From contig NC_088305.1 of NCBI RefSeq assembly GCF_032854445.1, forward strand, positions 15,669,717-15,733,716: DNA of 64,000 bases, given 5' to 3'. A program made the position numbers and the translations under genes. Position 1 is the first letter of the stretch; each line of letters opens with the position of its first letter. The notes beneath the pieces are model-generated. The model made no database searches and was not told the DNA's origin. It worked only from the letters and a program-made list of their open reading frames with translations. The DNA is from Liolophura sinensis (Eukaryota > Mollusca > Polyplacophora > Chitonida > Chitonidae). Below are positions 12,290 through 25,070 of this stretch, piece after piece.

Positions 12290-14731
12290 AACAAAAATAT
12301 TTCTCGACGAATGCAGCCCTAAAGACCGTGATATACGCTTAGATTTTCGGGCACATTTGTTTATGCTTTAGTTTTGTCACGTAAGTTTATTCATATTGTA
12401 CTGAGCATTTCATATTGTCATACATCGGGCAAAATTTTTGTTTCTTTTCTTGAAATATTTAAGCCGTCAAAGGCTTGTCGTCGTGTCGGCTGTCTGATTG
12501 TGTGTGAACAGTGATCGTGGTGTGCTAGCGGTTCTGCTTGTCTTGGTGTGACCGGGGGACCGCGCACGTGCTCCTCCGGTCAATCTGGGATCGCCAACGT
12601 GTGACCTTCGGAACTCCAGTCGCTCTATGACCTGCGTTCCGAATTTGGACCTACCCTCTTAAAGTGAGTTACTGGCAACTTGACACTTACGACTGGCAGT
12701 TGAAACATATGACCGGCGGCTGGGACATATGAGAGTCAATGTGAGAGGCCTCATCAGAATGCATGGTGAATTCTTCTGGTAATGGATGACAGCTTCAACA
12801 GAATATGTAAAAAAACTGTGACCAAGCGTAGAAAAGCATTTGGAAGGTATAACCGGCCTCATCAGGCATGTGGTTAAGTCATGGTGAAAAAAGCGACTGC
12901 TTTATGAGAATATTTGACAGTTCATGTGTGGAACGTGCATGTAATAGGCATTATGACAAATGCAGATATTTTTCTATTTTTTAAGAGCGTACAGTAATTT
13001 TATGTATTATATGATTGGAGTTAATGCGAATATGTGGTTAAAAACAGAATAGTGTACAAGAAAGTTTGTATCTTCTCTGAAGACATTGCATGTAGATTTA
13101 CGTAACAATCATTCCCTGTCGCCATTTTTAAACAAAATAGAGGCCACCTGTCTGACGTCTAACGCAACCCACTGCCCAAGTGTCACGTGATGGCGTGATG
13201 TAACAGTACTCAGTGTTAAGGAATTTATCAGCTGTGTCAGAATGGTGTGTGCGTGTAGCTATATGATCAAATCACACTTCACACGTATTAACTGTATGTG
13301 GACCATGTGTTGTGCCATTCACGCCTTCCGGAGTAAGATGCACCATGTTCAATAGCCTGTGTAGCTTTTCAGTGAAAGTACATACCTATGTTTTGTTGGT
13401 AAGGTATGTACTATGCAATGACATTAGGTGTGGCAAACCTCGTTCGGCCATAGATGGCTCAAAATCGTCGTCAAAACGCACTTCATTGAAAGGAGAGAAA
13501 ATTTTTAAAAAGCTGAAAAGAGCACATTTTTTTTCTGTCTGGTGGTGCCTGCAGCATAATTTTGCGATTTTTCCTCCCCATACACGTAAAGCTTGAAAAC
13601 GGCAAAGCTGGCATAAATCGCTGAGTCCATCGCGTCCTCCGTCTTTAACACCCTGTAATTTATCCTGGGGGTGTGTTGCCTAATGAGAGTCGTTAAAACT
13701 GCCGGCTTGTTCGTGTAAACTCGGAACCTACGTCCAACATTCCGGTTTCCCGAACGTCATGCGGAAATGTACGAACTGCACTTCGGCGTTTTCCGACGGC
13801 AATTCTCCTCCTAATACTGAAGACTTCAGGACTAGTTCTTAGGCAAAATGGAGTCGCCCACAGCGGATGTTGGCGCAGACTTTAAAGGGATACAGAATGT
13901 ACGCTGATTGGCTCGCAGTTTCCTGGGTTAAATCTTGCAGCTTTGGTCACGCTTGAATAAATGTACATGTACCATACCTAAAATTCCGCAAGGCATAGCC
14001 TGGACGTTTAAGACAAAATGTATGTTTCAAATACGTCTCCACCGCCTTAAGTTTTCAGATACTTATGTTTACTTATGTTTTCGTCTGTCGATTTATCACA
14101 TACACAACGTCGATCTGCTTTCCTAGGCCACGTGGGCCAAAATTCCTTGGTAATGCTCAAAGAGAACAGCTGTACGGACAGCCGCGACATATTTGATAAA
14201 GGCAGGTAACTGCATCAGGCTTTTAAATGGAGCACATTCTGACATTACTGTGTTGCTATCCTTGGCCGAACAAAATTTTGCCAAACCTAACATCAGAGCA
14301 GTCTTGGACTAATGGCATATAAACGTGGCACTGTGACAATAAACGTTGGTGTTGATAGTTAATGCGGTTGTCGTAGGGTCATCAAATGCATGTATATCTT
14401 CCCAGTGTTCAGAAATGGATAACGTGTATGTCTAGTCAGACGAGGTACTCCTAACAGTATACAGAGTATGAGAGCGACAACTTACATTTAATATCCAGTG
14501 TGAGACGGATAAGTCAGCCACATATAAATATATATCATGTTATAAATTTGTATGGTAATCTGGGGTTTTCTATATTATTCATGTGTGCTGTTAAGAGTTT
14601 AAAGATTTACAATATACACCCTGTTTGTATAAATTATCATGCGTGTGACAACCCAGCAGTCACTAGAGGCTGTAATGTTATTTTGTTCAAGTGAATCATT
14701 CTGTTGAGATGTATAATTTTACTCTGTTCGT

Positions 14732-14826
14732 GCCTGTTGATGGGTATTTTTTTTCTGTTGATGGGTATCTTTGTTCTGTTGGTGGGTACCGGTACCGTTG
14801 TTCTGTTGGTGGGTACCGCTGCTCTG
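14732..14826 (+). repeat. short irregular tandem repeat on TTCTGTTGRTGGGTA
   Basis: About four copies of TTCTGTTGATGGGTA or TTCTGTTGGTGGGTACC with variable spacers. Confidence 0.75.
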
Positions 14827-15639
14827 TCGATTACCACACCTATTGACACTGATTACTGTTCTGTTAATGCCTGTCTTCATATATACATGCGTAATAAATG
14901 CTATGCCTTGTGACCGACGGTCCGGCTTATAGGAAGCTGTATTAAAGATGTGGCCAGAGATATCTGTCTGCTTGTGTGTTTGTGTTCTGCATGCAAACAG
15001 CATATGGCAACAGTTCCGCTCATAGAAGATGGGCCCATCCACAGACAATTATAATAACGAACCGCCTGTTGTGTACAATGTATTCCCATGTGTACAGTAT
15101 GTTTAGAGGAATTTGCAGATGTATCTGTATAAGACAACCAAAATGTGATCTCCATAAGATTAATATTTACTATGGTTATTATTGTATAGTTAATACCATG
15201 GATGAAGAGGTTGGACAGTTTCATAATAAACTCCCGAATATTGAAATGCGTTTGTTCTTCATTTTTTTCCATTCAAATAGAAAAACCAAAATCTTCAAGG
15301 TATCGCGCTGGACCCTTTTGTACCAAGGCCTCAGTTGAATGAAGCCCGCCACAACATATACATAGAAAAAATAGTATAAAGCAGTTATCACAGAAATCTA
15401 TGTAAAAAAATTCTATAAAGTTTTGAAAGCGGAGAAGATGAAGTTCAGCATTAGTACTGGCGGACAATTCTCTCCGAGTAGCCATGTTGTAGAAGCCCTT
15501 ATGAACTTGGTCAATCACAAGCGCTGGAACCGTCACCTGATAACTGGCTGTTGCGTCAACAAACCTATCGGCTCTCGGTTGTCAGTGTGTTTTTTTTATA
15601 TTGGATAGACTTATCGATGCAATAAATGGGATTTTTCGG

Positions 15640-16068
15640 TTAGTTTAAGTGTTGAACTGATGCATTTTGAACCACACATTTATGAGCAGGGAACCGAGAA
15701 AGACTGCCCGTGTCACAATGCGTACATGTTAATTGGGCAGGAGGCAGATGTAACTTGTCAGGGCGAGCTGGCAAGAAATCCCCCTCGGGAGAGTCGATAA
15801 TTGCTTGAAGACAAATATAGTAAGTTTGCATTATTTTCCTTAGCAAAGCCAGATATATTACGAAAATATCATCCCATCTGAATAAAGGGATCTGTTATCA
15901 GTCAGAAGGTTTTGCTATTTTCGGTTAATTCCCGGAAGCAGGTACAGCCAGCTGGGCCAAATACTTACACTCCTGCAAGATGAGGACGAGCAGAACCGCT
16001 AAAAAACGAAGCTTGTGTCCACGAACATGGCCCTGGCCGAGCCCCAAACTAAAAGAAACATCGGCCAT
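15640..16068 (-). CDS. weak candidate: small secreted protein, two exons
   Basis: Possible join of 15969-16068 and 15640-15767 on the minus strand. The first part starts at an ATG and encodes a charged N-terminus followed by a hydrophobic run (LRFLAVLLVLIL), like a signal peptide, then a strong donor AGT|GTAAGTAT in phase 1. A TTTCTTGCCAG acceptor in matching phase leads to about 42 residues with LTCTHCDTG and a stop. No family is recognised and no polyadenylation signal is evident. It could be chance. Confidence 0.15.
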
Positions 16069-16181
16069 TTGAATACGGAACAGAGCTGATACTCTTTGGT
16101 TGGGCATCAGTCGTTTTTGTTTGTATTTTCTCATTGTCACAGTATTAAATACCGATGGTACGGGAGAGCTTCTAGGTTTTG

Positions 16182-16189
16182 TGACGTCA
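16182..16189. promoter_or_regulatory. perfect CRE-like palindrome TGACGTCA
   Basis: TGACGTCA matches the CREB/ATF consensus. It lies between the weak minus-strand candidate start at 16068 and a plus-strand ATG in good context at 16215 (AAAATGG). Function is inferred from the motif only. Confidence 0.25.
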
Positions 16190-16378
16190 CTCTAGATAGC
16201 AATAACTTGGCAAAATGGCGTCACCAAATGAGTGGCTAGGTACAGACGATTGTTTGCTATTTCGTTCATGAGCGCTGTAGAATGTTTTTAAAATATTTTA
16301 TAAGATTTCTGGAATACTGTTTTATTAATGAATTCAGCTTTAGTGGCTGACTTCATGTTCACTTTAGCGTTACGGTAA

Positions 16379-16708
16379 GCTTGTGGTTAGAGCACCCGTT
16401 ATTTGCAGGCCTGAGGTAACATACGAGGGATTGCTGTGGGGGCTTGTGGTGAGAGCATCCGTTATTTGCAGGCCTGGGGTAACATGTGAGGGACTGTTAT
16501 GTGGGCTTTGTGGTTCGCCCATTCGTTATTTGCAGGCCTGAGGTAACAATGCCAGAGACTGTTTTGGGGACTTTTGGTTAGAGCATCCGTTATTTGCAGA
16601 CCTGGGGTAACATGCGAGGGACTGATGTAGGGGCTTTTGGTTAGAGCATCCGTTATTTGCAGACCTGGGGTAACATGCGAGGGACTGTTGTGTGGGCTTG
16701 TGGTAACA
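16379..16708 (+). repeat. 63-bp tandem repeat, about 5 copies
   Basis: The unit contains GGTTAGAGCATCCGTTATTT, GCAGGCCTGGGGTAACATG and CGAGGGACTG. Copies are moderately diverged with small indels. Confidence 0.88.
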
Positions 16709-18435
16709 TATGAGAAAAAAAAAAGCCAATGACATATGGGTTTTTATCCAGTTCAACAATGGCGGGTCAAGGTCACGACCGAAAGTAGTCCGGTAAGCGA
16801 CTAAAGGTGATACATATACATTATCACCATACTGTTTGTTCTGGCAGTTTAGGGGTATCAGCTCGAGTGCTCGGAGTCTGAATCACCATATGGACTGAAT
16901 CCCTGATGATGACCAGAACAAGGGCATGATTAAACTGTTATGCGTTTGTTGGAATGCGTTAGGAATCCATACACGTATTGAGGGTCGACAAACAACAGCT
17001 CTTACTGTATTTGACGCTAAACTTTGATATGAACTTGGTATTCTGCCGTGCTTTCAGTTTTCATACAATCATCCTTATATTTTACACATTGTTTAAAATT
17101 ATTGCAGCCTGCATTCGCTTTCTTGAACTATAAAAACTTTATTGTGTGTAAGTTCAAGTGCTTAGGTTACACCTACAGTCGTGTGGAAGTGACTACAATC
17201 ACATCAATATAACTTCCTGTTTCTAACAGTCAGTTGCCATGGAAACCAGACATTTGATTAAAATCTGCGCGGTTTAAATATGAACCTGTGTACGAGCCAG
17301 TATATCAAATATGAAATCCTTATACTTAGTTCAACTTGTATCGCGCTCACGTCTAGGCAATGTTCTTATTGCACAGCCGTAGCTGGGGAAGTATGTAAAA
17401 CAATTAAAACGTGGCACTTGACCAAACGATAAAGGAACTGAAGCGTTGCTTTCGATCAACGCTATTTTTCGTTGATCCAGATTGGCAGCTCGACCCTCTC
17501 AGGAAAGGAAACTGACTTCAACAGTTACCCTCAAGATAGAGTGTTTTATTAAACACGAACACATGTACCACCAAAAGATTTAAAAACCACGCCCTTCACG
17601 CACCAACCTGGCCAATTCCCAGTACTAAACAAGGCTTAAGCCTACTCTATTCTACAACAACTCAACAGGTTGCAACGTTACTATAGACTCCCAAGGACCT
17701 GTCCGCTCAGATAACACGGTGTCCTGTCAGAGACTCTGGTCAATGCATCTGTGTGTATATCACAGCACAATCCTATGTGGTAGAATCATGTTTTATGATG
17801 TGATTTATTACACATATACACAAATCCATGCTTATTTCAGTCAACATTTCAAAAGACACATATCTTTGCTTTTGGTTTGTCCGTCTGTCATGTACATCAA
17901 CAATTCTGCCCATATGGCGGGAAGCGAGATATCTGGAGGGGACCAGATTATCAAATTTACATTAGCTGTCTAAGGCGGTAATCCCACCATCATACTTTGG
18001 AAACACGCAATATGGTGGGTTTAGGTGTGGTGGCGTGAGGTGGGGTGGGGGAGCAGACACCTATGTACTTACTAATCAAAGCGCCTTTGTCCCTACTGAC
18101 AGCATACACAGTACATTGACAGTACATTCAGACATTCAAAGTCTGAAAGGCTTATACTTTACACGGTATGAACACTGATGGGAACCAGTTTTCACAGAAC
18201 ACCAGATTCCTGCATGAAAATTGGACAATTTAGAAATAATACGGATGTCAACTCTAATACCAAAAGTTATTTGACTCACACAATTTAACTGTAGAATAAC
18301 AAACTGTAAATATTACCAACATGGACTAAGATTCATAGAAGTTACATTATGAATAACTGGTTTTTTTTTTAAATCGCTTAATATGTCTGTCTACCCAGGC
18401 TAGTATCATTAAGCTGGTAAATACATACTTTAAAC

Positions 18436-18560
18436 TCACAATTTTAAATTTGTGCAACTCGTATTGCTGCTCAGCGGTGCTTCTTCTAAAAGAATCCTAA
18501 TATCGTTATCGTTGACGCTAACCACTTCAGCCCCCATACGAACAGCAATTCTCTCTTCAA
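18436..18560 (-). other. weak candidate exon, unrecognised
   Basis: On the minus strand, after an AG acceptor-like site near 18560, a frame reads RIAVRMGAEVVSVNDNDIR then ILLEEAP and stops shortly after. The composition looks protein-like. I cannot place it in a family or find partner exons. Confidence 0.12.
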
Positions 18561-18586
18561 GCATACAGCAGGACATACACTTTATA

Positions 18587-19062
18587 TTCAACGAGATAAT
18601 CCTTCCTCCCACGTGTACTTGATCTTTATTCACACCCAGTCATAGTTCAACAAGGAGATAATCCTTCTCCCACGTGTGTCTGATCTTTATTTACACCCAG
18701 AGATAGTTCGCCAATAGAAGATAATCTATCCTTACCCGTGTACCTGATCTTTATTCACACCCAGAGATAGTTCAACAAGGAGATAATCCTTCCTCCCACG
18801 TGTACCTGTTCTTTATTCAAACCCAGTGATAGTTCGAGATAATCCTTCCTCCCACGTGTACCTGATGTTTATTCACACCCAGTGACAGTTCACCAATAGA
18901 TGATAATCCATCCTTCCACGTGTATTTCATCATTATTTGCACCCAGTGATAGTTCCCCAGTAGAACCTACTCTTTATTCGAATTCAGTGATTGTTCACCG
19001 ATATGAGATAATCCCTCCTCCCACGTGTACCTAATCTGTAATCCCACCAGTGATAGTTTCAC
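18587..19062 (+). repeat. 61-66-bp tandem repeat, about 7.5 copies
   Basis: Each unit carries GAGATAATCCTTCCTCCCAC, GTGTACCTGATCTTTATTCA and CACCCAGTGATAGTTC. Most units contain AATAAA on the minus strand. Unit length varies and later copies are degraded. Confidence 0.9.
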
Positions 19063-19824
19063 AATAGGAGAATCAAAGATTTTATTCACGTAAATAAGGT
19101 TGAATAGTTTATTCATTTGACTATTTTTCTGGGTTTTTCGCCTTTTCACAACCCAGCGCCAGTAAGTCCGATGGAATTTTGCACCCGTTTATCTACCTGC
19201 CCATTTATCTTGGAAAAGGCGCTGTTTAAGTACAAAAAATTAAAAACAAATCAGTTTAAATGAGTTTAGATATGATCGTTTATTTACACATCTGCAAGGG
19301 GAGACAACAAAGGCGCCTTTTCAATATTTTTTCCAATAACATTTGCAAATATATGTATTAAACACACACATATCAGACTTCACAAGTTTCTGGACGGATA
19401 AACTTATATGAGTTTACCAAACAAAAAAATAAAAGGCGCATTTGTAAATTCTCGCCATGTAAGCACATACACAATATCAAAGTATAAGCCACTATTTGCA
19501 CTAAATACATTTCATTATCACATGATTTGATTGTGCATTAACGTTCAGATCTTCCTGTATATCAGGTATGGAATTTACTTAACATGTAATGTTTGGAAAA
19601 TCTGAATAAAGTAAAACATAAAAACATCTTAATTGACACCATAAAAAATCGTACGAAAAGAAACCCATAAGAGAATCCAGGTTGACAAAATTTACATATT
19701 ATGTCATCGAAGTTTGTCAATACACTCCAGAGCTTGGTATCCTGAGATTGATCTTTTCTGTTACAAAGGGGGATCTGCCAAGACAAAACTAGGAACAATA
19801 ATTTTATTTAAGTGAGAGAACTTA

Positions 19825-20047
19825 AGAGGCTCTCACCAATGCGGGCATTGTGAGCTCATGTCTAGCTCATGCTGGCTTCCTCTTCGATCCGTACGTGAGA
19901 AAGTCTTCCAACAACCCGTAGATGATCGTGGGTTTCCCTGGGTTTTTCCCGGTTTTCTCACACCATAATGCTGGCCACAGTTATATAAATGAAATAGTAA
20001 TAACATAGTGAGCAGGTCGTAAAATGCCAATCAAATATATAAATAAA
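19825..20047 (+). mobile_element. family-1 SINE, 5'-truncated and diverged
   Basis: It starts inside the tRNA-like part (GGCTCTCACCAATGCGG) and continues through the CATGCTGGCTTCCTC block to CCAATCAAATATATAAATAA. Several substitutions suggest an older copy. Confidence 0.85.
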
Positions 20048-20368
20048 AGTATTCCTCACACAGTCCTTGTTGCCGGAAAAATGAACCTGGAGTCCCAAGT
20101 TTTAAACAGTTCAAAATTTAATCTTTTGTATCGAACAGTTTTAAATATCACCACCAAAGGTCGATGTGTGGAAATAGATCTTCTTAAAGTGCGCCTTCTC
20201 TACAACAGATAGGATGAAACTACGTAAAATTTGTTTGGAATTGGAGTCAATGCGCACAACCATCTTTGGTATCATTTCCTGATCAGACATTCAAGAATGC
20301 TTAATGGGGAATTCTGAAAAAGGTTGTCCGTGAGAACAGAATCTTGGCAATGCATGGCAAAGTCAGAT

Positions 20369-21856
20369 GAAATCATTCTAGGAAGTATACAAAAGTTCAC
20401 ATAGTACAGTAAGGGGAAAATCATTCTGAGACGGATAAAACCATGGCTTAGTACAGTAAAACGTAAATCATTCTGAGACGGATACAACTGTGGCTTTAGA
20501 GTACAGTAAAACATAAATCATTCTGAGACGGATAAAACCATGGCTTAGTACAGTAAAACGTAAATCATTCTGAGACGGATACAACTGTGGCTTTAGAGTA
20601 CAGTAAAACATAAATCATTCTGAGAGGATAAAACCATGGCTTAGTACAGTAAAACATAAATCATTCTGAGACGGATAAAACCATGGCTTAGTACAGTAAA
20701 ACGTAAATCATTCTGAGACGGATACAACCGTGGCTTTAGAGTACAGTAAAGCATAAATCATTCTGAGAGGATAAAACCATGGCTTAGTACAGTAAAACAT
20801 AAATCATTCTGAGACGGATAAAACCATGGCTTAGTACAGTAAAACGTAAATCATTCTGAGACGGATACAACTGTGGCTTTAGAGTACAGTAAAGCATAAA
20901 TCATTCTGAGACGGATACAACTGTGGCTTTAGAGTACAGTAAAGCATAAATCATTCTGAGACGGATAAAACCATGGCTTAGTACAGTAAAACATAAATCA
21001 TTCTGAGACGGATAAAACCATGGCTTAGTACAGTAAAACGTAAATCATTCTGAGACGGATACAACTGTGGCCTTAGAGTACAGCAAAGCATAAATCATTC
21101 TGAGACGGATAAAACCATGGCTTAGTACAGTAAAACGTAAATCATTCTCAGACGGATACAACTGTGGCTTTAGAGTACAGTAAAACATAAATCATTCTGA
21201 GACGGATAAAACCATGGCTTAGTACAGTAAAACGTAAATCATTCTGAGACGGATACAACTGTGGCTTTAGAGTACAGTAAAACATAAATCATTCTGAGAC
21301 GGATAAAACCATGGCTTAGTACAGTAAAACGTAAATCATTCTGAGACGGATACAACCGTGGCTTTAGAGTACAGTAAAGCATAAATCATTCTGAGACGGA
21401 TAAAACCATGGCTTAGTACAGTAAAACATAAATCATTCTGAGACGGATAAAACCATGGCTTATTACAGTAAAACGTAAATCATTCTGAGACGGATACAAC
21501 TGTGGCTTTAGAGTACAGTAAAGCATAAATCATTCTCAGACGGATACAACTGTGGCTTTAGAGTACAGTAAAGCATAAATCATTCTGAGACGGATAAAAC
21601 CATGGCTTAGTACAGTAAAACGTAAATCATTCTGAGACGGATACAACTGTGGCTTTAGAGTACAGCAAAGCATAAATCATTCTGAGACGGATAAAACCAT
21701 GGCTTAGTACAGTAAAACATAAATCATTCTGAGACGGATAAAACCATGGCTTAGTACAGTAAAACGTAAATCATTCTGAGACGGATACAACTGTGGCTTT
21801 AGAGTGCAGTAAAACATAAATCATTCTGAGACGGATAAAACCATGGCTTAGTACAG
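20369..21856 (+). repeat. 47/50-bp compound minisatellite, about 30 copies
   Basis: Two related units are interspersed. One is 47 bp, with ATAAAACCATGGCTTAGTAC. The other is 50 bp, with ATACAACTGTGGCTTTAGAG. Both share AAATCATTCTGAGACGG and AGTACAGTAAA. The two types often alternate as dimers of about 97 bp. The first copy (to about 20410) is degenerate. Confidence 0.95.
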
Positions 21857-23598
21857 CCCATTATTTTATAAACTTATGATTATGCTATAAAAAAATCATC
21901 GTAAAACTTGAAAATGATAATCACACTTGATAATTCTTAAATGAAGGACTTACATGTTAACAACTGCCTACGTTTTAGCCGTTTTTTTTGGGGGGGGGGG
22001 GCAAAGACTACAGTTCATATCACAATGAAAAGTATTAAATTGAGATCAATTGAGACAGTTCAATTTATTTGTTCATTTTTTTAAAATTTTTTTCCAACCT
22101 ACTCAAATGCATTGGAAACTTTGGTTTCTACATGGCCTCTTCTGGTCAAATTAAATTCACTTACGCCAACATACACCGACTACTACATTTCATAATTCAT
22201 GTCCATATACATGCATATGAATGCTTTCTTTGCATGGACCTTGAAACAAGCTGTTCGAAGTAAAAATTATTCATGTGACCTCAATGTTACCCTCATGGTT
22301 ACCAGAGACCACAGCAAAATCGAACCTTTTAAAATCATTTTAACTGGTGTGTTGGTTGGAAAAATTAAATAAAAAAATTTCCTGAACAGTGTTGAATGTT
22401 CTATCATCTGAGAAATAGAAAAATTATTATTTCTTTTTTTTTTCCTTTTTTGGGGAATTCATACAGATCGGCATTTTCTTTCCTGGTCAATTATTAGGAA
22501 TATTTGAACCACAGAGCTCATACAATTTATCTGTTCACGGAAACCAAACATAATTACCATTCTGTCTTAACAAAACAAGCTCCTGTTACAAGTTTTGTGG
22601 ATGTAGGCAGCTATGACTGACGGAATGTGGTTGATACGTCTACATGAAATCTACACAATATCTGGTTTTACAATAATTAATAACTATCTATGCAACAAAA
22701 ATTCCATTGGATTGCAAAAAAAAAAAATTTTTTTTTTGGTTTCTTGAACTTTAGCAAGAATAAGTAAACCTTTAGCATACAGTAGTTCATGAGTACAGCA
22801 TGCTTCGTGACAAAAGGTTTTAACAATATAGCAACACAACTTGTTCTTGTTTTATGACAGCACACAATATTATTCTGGACGGATTGATGAAAATATCAAT
22901 TAAAAAATGATGATGGGACTAGCCGATATCACACAAGTACAACATTCAAACATAAATTATACATAATGGTTTATAAGAATTGTAAGTGGTTCATTCAGCC
23001 ATATAAGAATAAAAAAAAAACAAACATAAATATGAGAACAGATGCAGCACTGATAAAAACAGCACTAACCATTAAAACACAGAACATCCGTCCACCAGAA
23101 GAGAGAATTTATGGCAAATCAAACGAACATTCAGGTATGTAGTGTTGTTGTACAGCGTGCAGCCCTGATAACCTTAAAAAGATAGGTCAAAACGTGGTAA
23201 AAAAAAGCACACGCACACACACACTAAATACAAATTGGACGGAAACGTTTGTTCCAAAAAGTCTGCCAGCAGAACAATAAACTGTGGATATGTCAAAATA
23301 AAATAAAATGTCACTGGACCGGAGTTTCCATGTACCCTAATTCTTCAATCTTTTTCAACTCAATATGTGACCAATATTCTGAAACATTTTGAGGGGAAAA
23401 TGGGGTGTACAGCAAGAATTTGTAGTTTTTTGCAGCTTGTTATTTTTATTGACAGAAACAAATCCTTTTTGGTGTCAATTTCATAACAACTGTTTGAATA
23501 AGTTCAACTTTAGAGGTTGAGAAAGGTTGAAGATTTACCATAGCTTGTTGGATGGATTATGACGTTGGCACAGACAACTGGACAAATACCACTGACAT
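21857..23598. other. intergenic AT-rich sequence, nothing recognised
   Basis: It contains a T8G12 tract near 21981-22002 and several A/T homopolymers. No exon, SINE or tandem array is seen. Confidence 0.5.
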
Positions 23599-25070
23599 CA
23601 TACTGTGGACAGGGAACTGTAACAAAGTTCAGACATCCTCATACTGTGGACAAGGAACTGTAGCAAAGTTCAGACATCAGCATACTGTGGACAGGGAACT
23701 GTAGCAAAGTTCAGACATCAGCATACTGTGGACAGGGAACTGCAGCAAAGTTCAGACATCCGCACACTGTGGACAGGGAACTGCAGCAAAGTTCAGACAT
23801 CCGCACACTGTGGACAGGGAACTGCAGCAAAGTTCAGACATCCACATACTGTGGACAGGGAACTGCAGCAAAGTTCAGACATCCACATACTGTGGACAGG
23901 GAACTGCAGCAAAGTTCAGACATCCGCATACTGTGGACAGGGAACTGCAGCAAAGTTCAGACATCCACATACTGTGGACAAGGAACTGCAGCAAAGTTCA
24001 GACATCCTCATACTGTGGACAAGGAACTGTAGCAAAGTTCAGACATCCGCATACTGTGGACAGGGAACTGTAGCAAAGTTCAGACATCAGCATACTGTGG
24101 ACAGGGAACTGTAGCAAAGTTCAGACATCCACATACTGTGGACAGGGAACTGCAGCAAAGTTCAGACATCCGCATACTGTGGACAGGGAACTGCAGCAAA
24201 GTTCAGACATCTGCACACTGTGGACAGGGAACTGTAGCAAAGTTCAGACATCCGCACACTGTTGACAGGGAATGTAGCAAAGTTCAGACATCCGCATACT
24301 GTGGACAGGGAACTGTAGCAAAGTTCAGACATCCGCATACTGTGGTCAGGGAACTGTAGCAAAATACAGATATCTGCATACCATGGACAGGCAACTGTAG
24401 CTAAGTTCAGACATCCGCATACTGTGGTCAGGGAACTGCAGCAAACTACTGAGATCCACATACTTTGGACAGGCAACTGTAGCAAAGTTCAGACATCAGC
24501 ATACTGTGGACAGGGAACTGTAGCAAAGTTCAGACATCCACATACTGTGATCAGGCAACTGTAGCAAACTACAGATATCCACATACCGTGGACAGGCAAC
24601 TGTAGCTAAGTTATGATATCCGCACACTGTGGACGGGGAACTGTAGCAAAGTTCAGACATCCGCATACTTTGGACAGGGAACTGTAGCAAACTATGGAGA
24701 TCCACATACTGTGGACAGGGAACTGTAGCAAAGTTCAGACATCCACATACTGTGATCAGGCAACTGTAGCAAACTACAGATATCCACATACCGTGGACAG
24801 GCAACTGTAGCTAAGTTATGATATCCGCACACTGTGGACGGGGAACTGTAGCAAAGTTCAGACATCCGCATACTTTGGACAGGGAACTGTAGCAAACTAT
24901 GGAGATCCACATACTGTGGACAGGGAACTGTAGCAAAGTTCAGACATCCACATACTGTGGACAGGGAACTGTAGCAAAGTCCAGACATCCACATAATGTG
25001 GACAGGGAACTGTAGCAAAGTCCAGACATCTACATATTCTGAACAAGCAACTGTATCAAACTACAGACAT
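23599..25070 (+). repeat. 41-bp minisatellite, about 36 copies, with 205-bp higher-order blocks
   Basis: The unit is built from CATACTGTGGACAGGGAACT and GTAGCAAAGTTCAGACATCC plus one base. Early copies are nearly identical. Later copies fall into variant types, and a run of five variant units is duplicated 205 bp apart (compare 24541 with 24746). The open frames here shift by 41 bp and are artefacts. Confidence 0.95.

Larger units (their letters stand above)
11429..20368. other. intergenic sequence without confident gene
   Basis: Mostly unannotatable sequence. It holds a full SINE (12007-12287), a SINE fragment (19825-20047), tandem repeats (14732-14826, 16379-16708, 18587-19062) and a weak promoter-like spot near 16182. 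Two weak minus-strand coding candidates (15640-16068 and 18436-18560) are described separately. Confidence 0.45.

Noticed and set aside
20369-21856. CRISPR-like regular spacing
   Set aside because: There are no unique spacers; the whole period repeats. The genome is eukaryotic and no cas genes are present.
22681-22865. Minus-strand frame with a Lys/Phe run
   Set aside because: It spans A/T homopolymers and has no splice signals or recognisable domain.
23599-25070. Overlapping frames of 60-130 codons on both strands
   Set aside because: They shift by exactly 41 bp and are products of the tandem repeat.
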